From Candidatus Omnitrophota bacterium (GTDB taxonomy: Bacteria > Omnitrophota > Gorgyraeia > JAGLLT01), in contig JAGLLT010000031.1 of NCBI GenBank assembly GCA_023140385.1, forward strand, positions 1 through 33,901: a DNA stretch of 33,901 nt, given 5' to 3'. Position 1 is the first letter of the stretch. Each line of letters starts with the position of its first letter. The notes beneath the pieces were generated by a model. It ran no database searches, was not told the DNA's origin, and was given only the letters and a program-made list of their open reading frames with translations. Both the position numbers and the translations under genes were made by a program. This document shows, piece after piece, positions 13,977 through 21,951 of this stretch.

Positions 13977-14159
13977 ATGTCAAAAACACACATAAGTATA
14001 CAATTAAATTATATGACCCCAAAACAGGCGGCTGAATTTCTTAACCTAAGCCTGTCCACTATAAAAAATTATATCTATTCCGGTGTTCTGAAATCGTACA
14101 AAACGCCGGGCGGGCATCACCGTATAAAAAAAGAGGATTTAGTCAAAGTTCTACATTAA
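13977..14159 (+). CDS. MerR/BldC/excisionase-like helix-turn-helix protein
   Basis: A 60-residue protein that is almost only a winged helix-turn-helix: MTPKQAAEFLNLSLSTIKNY (helix-turn-helix), then IYSGVLKSYKTPGGHHRIKK (wing, with the family GGHxR motif) and EDLVKVL. Proteins of this size include phage excisionases, BldC-type regulators and AlpA-like activators. No Shine-Dalgarno is visible before ATG 13977 or before the in-frame ATG at 14013, and the homology starts near the latter. It is the first gene after the perfect promoter and ends 17 bp before the polysaccharide export gene. No integrase or att site is nearby, so a local transcriptional regulator of the glycan operon is more likely than an excisionase. 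Confidence 0.8.
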   Translation: MSKTHISIQLNYMTPKQAAEFLNLSLSTIKNYIYSGVLKSYKTPGGHHRIKKEDLVKVLH

Positions 14160-14176
14160 CACAGGAGAGTAGCGTA

Positions 14177-14911
14177 ATGAAAAAGTCTTTAGTATTTATA
14201 GTCTTTATAATCTTTTGTACCGCACTTGCGGGCTGCGCTATGCCCGGCATAAAGTCCGTCAAAAATCCCAAGCCCGGCACTATCTTTAGAGAAGCCGGAT
14301 TTGAACCGGCGGGTGATATTACGGAAGAGTATAAACTAGGCCCTGCGGATGTTGTCGAGGTACGTGTCTGGGGTTATGAGGACCTAAAGCAGGTTATCGC
14401 CGTTCCCCCCAACGGTGTACCTACGGTTTATCCTATAGGCAAAGTTAAGGCATCCGATCTTACACCCACGGAACTGCAGGAAAAGATTGCCGAGCGTCTC
14501 TCCAAGTTTGTCAAAGAGATTCCCTCTGTCACAGTAACCGTGCTGGAGTACAACTATTACCGTATTTACGTGCTGGGCGCGGTAAACAAGCCAGGGCTTT
14601 ATCAATTTAAAGGCAGGATGACGGCGCTTGAAGCCATTGCCTTAGCCGGCAACTATGATGACAGCCGCGCCGCTTTAAAGAGAGTGCAGGTGGTCAGAGT
14701 TGACAAAGATGACCCGACGACAGCCCAGGTAATTACCCTGGATATAAAACGTCTTATCCATAGCGGAGATGTTTCTCAGGATATAAAATTATATCCCAAC
14801 GACATTGTCTTTGTGCCTTCGTCCTTTGTGGCCAGTGTTAATAAAATTATTTCTGAAATTATGCCTTCAATTCAGACTATCTTCTATGTGGATAGACTGG
14901 TAAACGATTAA
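14177..14911 (+). CDS. polysaccharide export outer-membrane lipoprotein (OPX/Wza family)
   Basis: A 244-residue protein with a lipoprotein signal ending LAGC (C20). The Poly_export domain follows (about 52-130, YKLGPADVVEVRVWGYEDLK), with an SLBB-type domain (about 131-205, YYRIYVLGAVNKPGLYQFKG). OPX proteins form the periplasmic and outer-membrane portal through which capsule or exopolysaccharide leaves. It is shorter than E. coli Wza (about 380 residues), with one SLBB domain and a short C-terminus, like many OPX proteins outside enterobacteria, so a separate outer-membrane partner may be needed. AGGAGAG (14163-14169) precedes the ATG. It starts the export module, with the co-polymerase next. 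Confidence 0.9.
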   Translation: MKKSLVFIVFIIFCTALAGCAMPGIKSVKNPKPGTIFREAGFEPAGDITEEYKLGPADVVEVRVWGYEDLKQVIAVPPNGVPTVYPIGKVKASDLTPTELQEKIAERLSKFVKEIPSVTVTVLEYNYYRIYVLGAVNKPGLYQFKGRMTALEAIALAGNYDDSRAALKRVQVVRVDKDDPTTAQVITLDIKRLIHSGDVSQDIKLYPNDIVFVPSSFVASVNKIISEIMPSIQTIFYVDRLVND

Positions 14912-14931
14912 AAATTAAGGAACCACGCATT

Positions 14932-16437
14932 ATGAACCAAAGGCTATTGGGCCCGGAAAAAGGGCGGGAGCAAGTCTCGACCTCTGATTACCTAAAGACC
15001 ATCCACAGGATAATTGTCAGGCGCCTGCCGCTTATCCTCATCCTGATTGTTGGCTGTGCTTTAGCGGCATTTGTTACCTCAAAGATAATGAAGCCCGTTT
15101 ACGAGGCATCTACCTCTCTCAGGATTCAAAAGCAGGCGGCTTTTCTGCAAGGAGCCGGCCAGCCGGTGGTACTGAGCAAAGAGTCCCTTGAAGCGGAAGC
15201 GATGTGGATTAGGTCGCGGGTCATTTTACAGACGGTGATGAATGAACTGGGTATTGGCGCTGAAGCTAAATCCAAAAAAGAGGCCTTAAAAGTTTTAGAG
15301 AAACTAAGAAGCAAGATTAAAGTAGAGGTAATAGAAGGTTCTGATGTTCTGAGAATAAGCGCCGCCTGGAATGATCCGGTATTAGTTAAAGAAATAGTAA
15401 ACACTTTATCCGATGTTTTTATAGAAAAGTACACGCTTTTTACCCGCGGCAAGGCAAAAGAGACAACCGGTTTTATCGAAGAGCAACTCGAGGTAGTAAA
15501 ATACAATCTCAAGCGCGCCCAGAACAAAGTAGCCCGCTTTCAGAAAGAAGAAAGTATTCTTTCTATCGATCAAAAAATTGCCAGCGTGAACTCTCAACTT
15601 ACCCAGCTTGAAACAAAACAAGCGGATATTAAGATGGAGCTGGAGTTAGCCAGGATGAAGAGCCGGAATCTGGGAAATAAACTTGATCTATCCGAGGATG
15701 ACCTTGAAACCTTTAAGTCCAACTACTCAGCTATCTCGGCCAACAGCATTTTATCCAATGATCTCGTCCGCAGTTTCAGAATACGTATAGCTGAAATCGA
15801 GTCAGATATAGTCTCGCTCTCCACTCTATACACCGATGAATACCCTCTGCTCATCCAAAAGAGGGAGGAGCTGAGAACATCCAAAGAAAAACTCAACAAG
15901 ACACTTTGCGATTTAGTTGGAGGCCTCGATATAGCCGACAAAGACCCGCTCTATCAGGATCAGCTGATTGAATTGGTCATCAGCCAGATACAAGTTGATG
16001 ATTTAGAGAACCAGGGCGACTCTTTAGAGCTTCTGATTACCGATATGAATAAAAAAATTGAGGTTCTACCCGATAAGCAGATAGAGTACATCAATATGGT
16101 CAGGGACGCCAGCGTCAACGAACAACTTTACAATCTCCTCCTGGCCAGATTGCAGGAGGCGCGCATCAGAGAAAGGTCAAATGAGTGGGATATCAGAGTC
16201 TTTGACCGTGCTCATCAGCCGCTGGAGCCCATTAAGCCCAGGCCCATTGCTAATACCGTTTTCGGAGCTATCCTCGGCCTGCTTTTGGGGGTAGGAGTAT
16301 CAATGATGATAGAGTACTTCGATGACTCCTTCAGAACCATAAGCGACGTCGAAGAATACCTACAGCTCCCGGTTTTAGCCGCCATCCCAAAAATCAAACA
16401 CCGGATTAAAGGGGTGGATAGGAAGAAAAAAAATTAA
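14932..16437 (+). CDS. polysaccharide co-polymerase / chain-length determinant (Wzz-GumC family)
   Basis: A 501-residue inner-membrane protein of the PCP-2a/GumC type. It has a cytoplasmic N-terminus, a first transmembrane segment (about 33-53, LPLILILIVGCALAAFVTSK) and a Wzz domain beginning KPVYEASTSLRIQ. A long periplasmic alpha-helical region follows with strong coiled-coil character (about 165-245 and 280-385). A second transmembrane segment lies at about 443-463 after the proline motif EPIKPRPIANT. It sets polymer length and bridges to the OPX protein. It ends shortly after the second membrane segment and has no kinase domain; the kinase is the separate next gene, 12 nt downstream. The usual pairing of PCP and BY-kinase is thus kept as two genes. 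Confidence 0.9.
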   Translation: MNQRLLGPEKGREQVSTSDYLKTIHRIIVRRLPLILILIVGCALAAFVTSKIMKPVYEASTSLRIQKQAAFLQGAGQPVVLSKESLEAEAMWIRSRVILQTVMNELGIGAEAKSKKEALKVLEKLRSKIKVEVIEGSDVLRISAAWNDPVLVKEIVNTLSDVFIEKYTLFTRGKAKETTGFIEEQLEVVKYNLKRAQNKVARFQKEESILSIDQKIASVNSQLTQLETKQADIKMELELARMKSRNLGNKLDLSEDDLETFKSNYSAISANSILSNDLVRSFRIRIAEIESDIVSLSTLYTDEYPLLIQKREELRTSKEKLNKTLCDLVGGLDIADKDPLYQDQLIELVISQIQVDDLENQGDSLELLITDMNKKIEVLPDKQIEYINMVRDASVNEQLYNLLLARLQEARIRERSNEWDIRVFDRAHQPLEPIKPRPIANTVFGAILGLLLGVGVSMMIEYFDDSFRTISDVEEYLQLPVLAAIPKIKHRIKGVDRKKKN

Positions 16438-16449
16438 AGGGGGAAAAAC

Positions 16450-17313
16450 ATGTTTGACGGATTATTTAACAGGCGGCGCGGCTTAATCGGCCAGATACTT
16501 TTAGATGCCGGCTTGGTAACGCACAATGAACTGAAAAAGGCTATTAAGATTAGTAAGGAAAAAGGCAGCCTGCTGGGCGAGACCCTTATCCGCCTAAATC
16601 ATATCTCCGATGCTGACCTGAAAATTGCCCTTCAGGAACAGCTCTCTATGTCCATTGTGCCTATAAAAAAAGAAGACCTCGATACGTCTGAGGCAACGGA
16701 ATTTTACCGGTTGCACACCAACGTAAAGTTTGCCCTTTTTTCAGACGACCCCATAAAGTCATTAATGATTACATCTGCCGTTCCCAAAGAAGGCAAGAGT
16801 ATGACTGTTGCTTACTTCGCGCTGGTAATGGCAAATGTTATGCAAAAAAAGACACTTCTGATTGACGCGGATATGCGCCACCCCTCAATAGACCTGCAGT
16901 TTGGCTTCAGGGCGGATCACGGCCTGGCCGACCTGATGGTTGACTCTGTAACAATAGATGCCTGCATCCACGATACAGAGATAAAAAATCTAAAAATACT
17001 ACCCTGCGGCACCAAACCCCCTAATCCGGCCGCCCTCTTAGCCTCTCAGAAATTTAAAGACATTGTAGAGCACCTAAAAGAACGGTTCGATCTAATCCTT
17101 TTTGACTCCGCGCCGGTTTATCCTGTGGCCGATGCCACGCTTCTAAGCGCCAATGTAGACGCCGCCATACTCGTCATAGAGGCGGGTTCTACCAGAAGAG
17201 GCGTTGTCAAGCGGGCAGTAGACAGCCTCAAAGAGTCAAACGTCAAAGTATTAGGCACCATACTAAATAAAGTAGAAGCCGAACTATCAAAATACTCCTA
17301 CGCTGGATATTAA
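16450..17313 (+). CDS. CpsD/CapB-type tyrosine kinase with N-terminal MshEN-like domain
   Basis: A 287-residue bacterial tyrosine kinase. The catalytic part (about 88-287) has Walker A SAVPKEGKS (109-117), Walker A' LLIDADMRH (136-144), Walker B DLILFDS (214-220) and a short tyrosine cluster KYSYAGY at the very end, the autophosphorylation region. Such kinases act with the Wzz-type partner to control polysaccharide polymerisation by phosphorylation cycles. The unusual part is the N-terminus. Residues 11-70 contain two motif copies, GLIGQILLDAGLVTHNELKK and SLLGETLIRLNHISDADLKI, matching the LGxxLxxxGLIxxxxLxxAL pattern of GspE N-terminal/MshEN domains, some of which bind cyclic di-GMP. Shine-Dalgarno GGGGG (16439-16443) precedes ATG 16450. 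This gene ends the export module and a repeat block follows. Confidence 0.88.
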   Translation: MFDGLFNRRRGLIGQILLDAGLVTHNELKKAIKISKEKGSLLGETLIRLNHISDADLKIALQEQLSMSIVPIKKEDLDTSEATEFYRLHTNVKFALFSDDPIKSLMITSAVPKEGKSMTVAYFALVMANVMQKKTLLIDADMRHPSIDLQFGFRADHGLADLMVDSVTIDACIHDTEIKNLKILPCGTKPPNPAALLASQKFKDIVEHLKERFDLILFDSAPVYPVADATLLSANVDAAILVIEAGSTRRGVVKRAVDSLKESNVKVLGTILNKVEAELSKYSYAGY

Positions 17314-17332
17314 ATAGCGGATACCATATTGC

Positions 17333-17597
17333 AAATGGCTAAGAGCAATGAGCTATCAGTTATTTGTTTTACACGCTTTACGCTGTTTTATTTTGCTTTT
17401 TTATCGTATTTACCATGAGCCATCAGCCATGAGCTATCAGCTATTTGTTTTATACGCCTTTTTATTGTTTTTACCATGAGCCAAGAGCTATGAGCCATCA
17501 GCTCTTTGTTTCTTATTTTTTGTTTTGCACGCTTTACACTTTGCGCTTTTCGCTTTTACCATGAGCCAAGAGCTATGAGCCATCAGCTCTTTGTTTA
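17333..17597 (+). repeat. degenerate ATGAGCC/ATGAGCT repeat array, four units
   Basis: Four related units lie at about 17335-17366, 17412-17458, 17469-17511 and 17554-17596. Each is built from ATGAGCY, AAGAGCT and ATCAGCY heptads and ends in CTNTTTGTTT. Units 3 and 4 are identical over 43 bp. The spacers contain variants of ACACGCTTTACGCT. The array lies between the tyrosine kinase gene and the start of the AT-rich glycan cassette. Spacer lengths and sequences are irregular, so it is not CRISPR. No ORF is present in 17314-17725. Confidence 0.85.
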
Positions 17598-17599
17598 AT

Positions 17600-17697
17600 G
17601 CATTTGAACATTAGAGTTTGTAATTTATTTAGGGTTTAGATATTAGAATTTAGGATTTTATTTACTTTTGTCTATACGCTATACGCTAAACGCTGTG
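17600..17697 (+). repeat. TTTAG-rich and ATACGCT short repeats
   Basis: From 17600 to about 17665 the sequence cycles through TTTAG/ATTAGA/TTTAGG variants. At 17674-17694 there are three heptads in tandem, ATACGCT, ATACGCT, AAACGCT. This is a further degenerate heptad family next to the ATGAGCY array. The rest of the gap up to 17725 has no promoter or terminator that I can support. Confidence 0.55.
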
Positions 17698-17725
17698 TTT
17701 TTGGGTAGGTTTAAAGATATATGAT

Positions 17726-18346
17726 ATGAAAATACAAGTTGAAGCATCACATTATAATTTAGGATACGATTCAAAGGAGCGTTTCTGTAGCTACTGGCAT
17801 CAGATTAATGAAATAACTAAACTTAATCCACAGAATGTTCTTGAGGTTGGTATTGGCAATGGTTTTGTTTCTGAATACCTTAAAAAGCATGGTTTAAATA
17901 TTACAACTGCTGATGTCGATAAAGGTTTAAAGCCGGATATCGTTGCTTCGGTTTTAAGTTTACCTATCTCGGATAATGTGTTTGATGTGGTTGTTTGTTA
18001 TGAAACATTAGAACATATGCCCTATGAAAATTTTAGCAAAGCTCTTTTGGAATTAAAAAGAGTGTCTAAGAAGTATGTACTTATATCATTACCTGATGTT
18101 CATAAAGTCTGGAGATATGTAATTCACATACCAAGATTTAAAGAGATTATGAAATTAATATATAAGCCACGGATTAAACTGCCGGAGCATATATTTGATG
18201 GGCAGCATTATTGGGAAATAGGAAAAAAGGGATACGCGCTTAAAAAAGTTAGTAAGGATATTTGCGCTTGCGGTTTTAAGATATCAAATACATACAGGCC
18301 GTTTGAGATTACTTATCATAGATTTTTTGTTTTAGAAAAGGTATAA
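17726..18346 (+). CDS. class I SAM-dependent methyltransferase
   Basis: A 206-residue protein with a class I Rossmann methyltransferase core. Motif I is VLEVGIGNG (38-46), an acidic motif II follows in TTADVDKG, and VFDVVVCYETLEHMPYEN is the Methyltransf_11-type post-motif with ETLEH. The C-terminal part has the WEIGKKGY segment seen in surface-glycan methyltransferases. It probably methylates a sugar of the repeat unit or caps the chain; the substrate is not readable. It is the first gene of the AT-rich cassette after the repeat block. ATG 17726 lacks a clear Shine-Dalgarno. Its stop is 11 bp before the flippase start. Confidence 0.85.
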   Translation: MKIQVEASHYNLGYDSKERFCSYWHQINEITKLNPQNVLEVGIGNGFVSEYLKKHGLNITTADVDKGLKPDIVASVLSLPISDNVFDVVVCYETLEHMPYENFSKALLELKRVSKKYVLISLPDVHKVWRYVIHIPRFKEIMKLIYKPRIKLPEHIFDGQHYWEIGKKGYALKKVSKDICACGFKISNTYRPFEITYHRFFVLEKV

Positions 18347-18357
18347 GGAAGAATTGC

Positions 18358-19857
18358 TTGAATATTAAAAAATTTTTACAGTCTAAGTTTAAAGGGTTGT
18401 TTTCTATAGAAGGTACTTTGTCTCAGAAGGCTGCCAGAAGCGGCGTCTGGGTGTTTGGGTCGTTTGGCTTTAGTAAAGTATTATTCTTTGTTCAGACAAT
18501 TATTTTGGTGAGATTACTTACTCCGGAAGATTTTGGTTTAATGGGACTATGTTATGTGGCCATTGGAGCAATGGCTGTATTTACTGAAACCGGCTTTGGG
18601 CATGCTCTAATTCAAAGGAAAAAGTATGATGATGATGCGTTAAACACTGCCTGGGTTATAGGAATTATTAGGGGGGTGGTACTTTTTTTACTTTTATTTA
18701 TTTTTGCTCCATCAATTGCTAAATTTTATGACAGTTTACTGATTGAACCTATACTAAGGATAATTGCTATATCTTTTTTATTTTATGGCTTTGGTAATGT
18801 CGGGCTTATTCTTTATAGCAAAGAGCTAAATTTTAAGAAAAAGATTGCTTATGACCAATTGGGAGCTATATTATCAATTATTATTACCGTAGCCTTAGCT
18901 TTTTGGTTAAGAAATGTCTTTGCGTTAGTTTTAGGGCATATTGCTGGTGCAATAGTGGGTGTTAGTTTCTCATATCGAGCACATCCTTTTAGGCCTAAAT
19001 TTAGATTTAAAGTAGACATTGCAAAAGAATTATTTCGTTTTGGTAAACATATCTTTTTTATGGGTATTGCCATGTTTGTAATTACCCAGGGGGATGATGC
19101 TTTAGTTGGTAAATTATTAGGTATGAGTGCCTTAGGTTTTTATTTACTTGCATATAAACTATCAAATTTACCGGTTACCTCAATAACGCATGTTGTTTCA
19201 AGTATAAGTTTTCCCGCATATTCTAAGGTGCAGGATGATGTAATTAGGCTTGAAAGGGGATATTTAAAAATACTTAAAGGTACTTCTTTTTTTGTTATTT
19301 TAGCCGCCTTTTTATTATTGGTATTAGCTCCTGAATTTATTCAAGTCGTATATGGTGATAAATGGCTTCCTATGGTTCCGGCAGTTGTGGTTATGTGTTT
19401 TTTGGGGTATTTTAGGGGTATTTCAGCAACTATGGGGCCTGTTTTTACCGCAATTGGAAAACCCTATATATTAAGCAAAATAAAACTTAGTGAATTGATA
19501 TTAATGGTATGCATTATTTATCCTTTAACCCTTAAGTTTGGAATAGTTGGAGCTAGTATTGCGGGGACATTAGTATATTTTTTGAGTTTTATTCTACATT
19601 ACTATTATCTAACGGGAGTTATGAAGGGCATTGGTTATAAAGTGGCAAAAATAATATCATTGCAAACTATTGTGGCTATTTTAGCTGGCACTATAATTGT
19701 TGTCATTAAAAAGTATTTATTGATGGATGTTAGTTTGGTTAATCTTGTACTTTTATTGTTAATTGGTAGTGGTTTATATATAGGTGTTAATTTAATTGCT
19801 GATAAGAATATTATTAAAAATTGCAAGGAACTATATTTATCTATCAAAAGTGTATGA
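18358..19857 (+). CDS. Wzx-type oligosaccharide flippase (WzxC-like)
   Basis: A 499-residue membrane protein with about 14 hydrophobic segments, the MOP-superfamily polysaccharide flippase layout. The opening ILVRLLTPEDFGLMGLC, ETGFGHALIQRK and the ALNTAWVIGIIRG stretch are characteristic of the WzxC/lipopolysaccharide flippase branch. It would move undecaprenyl-linked repeat units across the inner membrane to the periplasm for Wzy. A TTG start at 18358 is used, with AAGGAAG (18346-18352) upstream; no ATG fits the conserved N-terminus. With the OPX, Wzz and Wzy genes in this window it defines a Wzx/Wzy-dependent pathway. Confidence 0.9.
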   Translation: MNIKKFLQSKFKGLFSIEGTLSQKAARSGVWVFGSFGFSKVLFFVQTIILVRLLTPEDFGLMGLCYVAIGAMAVFTETGFGHALIQRKKYDDDALNTAWVIGIIRGVVLFLLLFIFAPSIAKFYDSLLIEPILRIIAISFLFYGFGNVGLILYSKELNFKKKIAYDQLGAILSIIITVALAFWLRNVFALVLGHIAGAIVGVSFSYRAHPFRPKFRFKVDIAKELFRFGKHIFFMGIAMFVITQGDDALVGKLLGMSALGFYLLAYKLSNLPVTSITHVVSSISFPAYSKVQDDVIRLERGYLKILKGTSFFVILAAFLLLVLAPEFIQVVYGDKWLPMVPAVVVMCFLGYFRGISATMGPVFTAIGKPYILSKIKLSELILMVCIIYPLTLKFGIVGASIAGTLVYFLSFILHYYYLTGVMKGIGYKVAKIISLQTIVAILAGTIIVVIKKYLLMDVSLVNLVLLLLIGSGLYIGVNLIADKNIIKNCKELYLSIKSV

Positions 19858-19863
19858 TAAGTA

Positions 19864-20898
19864 ATGAAAATAGCATTATTAGTTAGTCAATTACCAAGTC
19901 GTTGCAAGCATGGTCCCGCATATCAAATGCACTACCTTGCGAATCATCTTGTGCAAAGAGGGCATGAGATTACCGTATTTTCAATGGATCCTAAGCCGGA
20001 TGATGCTTTATATAATGTAAGAATAGTTAAAGTTAAAGATAGATTTAAAATATTTAGATATATGTGGGCTTTAAGCAGAATAGATTATTCCGCATTTGAT
20101 GTACTACATGCGTCCGGAGACGATGCTCTTTTATTTCTTTCGAAAAATAAGCCCCCTCATGTAAGAACGTTTATGGGTTCAAGTTTATCTGAAGCATTTC
20201 ATATGTTTAAACAACCCAAGCAATGTTTGAAAACTTTCGTTTTAGCTTTTTTTGAATATATTTCTATATTTGTTGCTGATAAATGTGTATTGATTTCTAA
20301 AGGAACACGTAGATTTATTCCTTTTGTGAGGGATGTAGTTTATTGCGGGGTGGACACTAATAGATTTAAGCCCGGAAATGAGAAATCAGATAATCCCTCA
20401 ATCCTTTTTGTTGGTACTTTAGGGTGGAGAAAAAGAGGGAATATGCTGGTTGAAATTTTTAATAAACAAATTAAAACAAAAATTCCTAACGCTGAGTTAT
20501 GGCTTGTTGCAGATCGGGATGCTAAGGGAGAAGGTATTGCAAATTATAGCAAAGTTAGCACTGAAAAATTAATAGAGCTATATCAAAAAGCATGGGTTTT
20601 TTGTTTACCCTCTACGTATGAAGGATTTGGTTTGCCGTATGCAGAGGCTATGGCATGCGGCACACCAATTGTTGCTTCACCTAATTTAGGCGCTAAAGAG
20701 GTTTTAGGAAATGGTAAATATGGAATTGTTGCCAATGATAATCGACTGCTGGATGCATTATTAGGTTTATTGCAAAATGAGGAATTGAGAAAAGAATATG
20801 CCCAAAAAGGCTTAGATCGCGCAGAAGAATTTGATTTTAGCAAAATCACAACTGAATACGAAAATCTATATTATGCATTTACTAATAACTCAAAGTGA
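19864..20898 (+). CDS. glycosyltransferase family 4
   Basis: A 344-residue GT-B enzyme. The N-terminus (KIALLVSQLPSRCKHGPAYQ) is the first Rossmann half. The donor-binding half starts near SILFVGTLGWRKRG. The EX7E pair is E253/E261 in YEGFGLPYAEAMACGTPIV. It is predicted to be a retaining transferase that adds one sugar to the lipid-linked repeat unit at the cytoplasmic face of the membrane. It lies 6 nt after the flippase, and its stop overlaps the next GTG by 4 nt. The sugar specificity is unknown. Confidence 0.88.
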   Translation: MKIALLVSQLPSRCKHGPAYQMHYLANHLVQRGHEITVFSMDPKPDDALYNVRIVKVKDRFKIFRYMWALSRIDYSAFDVLHASGDDALLFLSKNKPPHVRTFMGSSLSEAFHMFKQPKQCLKTFVLAFFEYISIFVADKCVLISKGTRRFIPFVRDVVYCGVDTNRFKPGNEKSDNPSILFVGTLGWRKRGNMLVEIFNKQIKTKIPNAELWLVADRDAKGEGIANYSKVSTEKLIELYQKAWVFCLPSTYEGFGLPYAEAMACGTPIVASPNLGAKEVLGNGKYGIVANDNRLLDALLGLLQNEELRKEYAQKGLDRAEEFDFSKITTEYENLYYAFTNNSK

Positions 20899-21911
20899 AA
20901 GTTAAATTTAATATGTATAAAATATTTGATGAATTTTTAGAGAGAAATTGTATGAGGCTTGGGAAAGCATTCGGTAGGTTGTTAAAAAATCTACCGCAAA
21001 GTATAACAATAAAAATATCAAAATTATTACGAAAGTGCGAATATTTTCCAGTTGCATTAAGATGTCCCGTAACTATATTTGCTTATAATGTTATCAAATT
21101 TATGTATTTCGCAAATAAAACACCAGTTATTTTAAAGAAAGTTCTGTTTGATGGCAGTATAATGAAGCTAGATATAACAGATCATACACAACAATTGATA
21201 TATTTATGGAAGTTATATGAGCCTCCAACAACAAAGTATATAAATACCAACTTGAGGGAAGGTGAGATATTTATTGATATTGGTGCAAATGTTGGTTATT
21301 ACACTCTTTTAACAGCAAAGATAGTTGGCCCTTCAGGAAAAGTTTATGCCTTCGAGCCCGAAGTTAAGAATTTTTTAGCCCTCAAAACAAATCTTAGCAT
21401 TAACAATATTAAGAATGCAATGTGTTATCAAAAAGCCGTTGCTGATAGAGTAGGTACAATGAAATTAAATCTTAATCCTTTGAATAAGGGAGGTCATAGC
21501 TTAAATCAATTTGAGCAATATTCCGGAGATGCTTCAAAAAGTTATACATTGCAAGAAATAAAAGTATTATATCCTAATGCAAAATTTCAGCAAGAAGTAA
21601 GTGTGATTACTATGGATGAATTTTTATCACAGATGATAGATTCCTCTTTTGATTTTTCTGATATTTCTCTTATTAAAGTCGATGTTGAAGGCGCAGAAGT
21701 TAATGTGTTAAGAGGCATGCAAATGCTTCTTAGTTTAGATAGAGCCCCAAAGATCATTTGTGAAGTAAGTAGTAAAAATTGTGAAGAGATAAATTCTATA
21801 TTAGCAAAATTTGGATTTAAAGTGTTTAACTTAAGCAATAATGGTCAGCCTATGGAATGTATGCTTGAGGAAGATATGTGTCCAGGCAATTTTGTATTTA
21901 TTAAGGAATGA
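20895..21911 (+). CDS. FkbM-family methyltransferase
   Basis: A 338-residue SAM-dependent methyltransferase. SAM motif I is DIGANVGYYT (from D128), the ribose-binding acid is in FEPE (E154) and the FkbM hallmark VDVEGAE is at 262-268. FkbM enzymes O-methylate sugars or polyketides, and in glycan clusters they usually methylate a sugar hydroxyl. About 100 N-terminal residues precede the domain and are helical. The GTG at 20895 overlaps the GT4 stop (GTGA); an ATG at 20913 is an alternative. A methylated sugar in the final polymer is therefore likely, as this locus has three methyltransferases. Confidence 0.88.
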   Translation: MKVKFNMYKIFDEFLERNCMRLGKAFGRLLKNLPQSITIKISKLLRKCEYFPVALRCPVTIFAYNVIKFMYFANKTPVILKKVLFDGSIMKLDITDHTQQLIYLWKLYEPPTTKYINTNLREGEIFIDIGANVGYYTLLTAKIVGPSGKVYAFEPEVKNFLALKTNLSINNIKNAMCYQKAVADRVGTMKLNLNPLNKGGHSLNQFEQYSGDASKSYTLQEIKVLYPNAKFQQEVSVITMDEFLSQMIDSSFDFSDISLIKVDVEGAEVNVLRGMQMLLSLDRAPKIICEVSSKNCEEINSILAKFGFKVFNLSNNGQPMECMLEEDMCPGNFVFIKE

Positions 21912-21951
21912 TATTACACTTAAAAATTTATTATGGCGAATTAAAGATATT

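Noticed and set aside
13977-14159. Phage excisionase and a prophage or integrative element
   Set aside because: No integrase, att repeat or phage gene is present; the gene sits directly under the glycan-locus promoter and 17 bp before the export gene.
17333-17597. CRISPR array
   Set aside because: The four units differ in length and sequence, spacers are irregular and contain repeat-like motifs themselves, and no cas gene is nearby.
21841-21951. Upstream start for the GT2 at 21952
   Set aside because: It would overlap the FkbM gene by 71 nt and add 37 residues unrelated to GT2; the family homology begins directly after ATG 21952.
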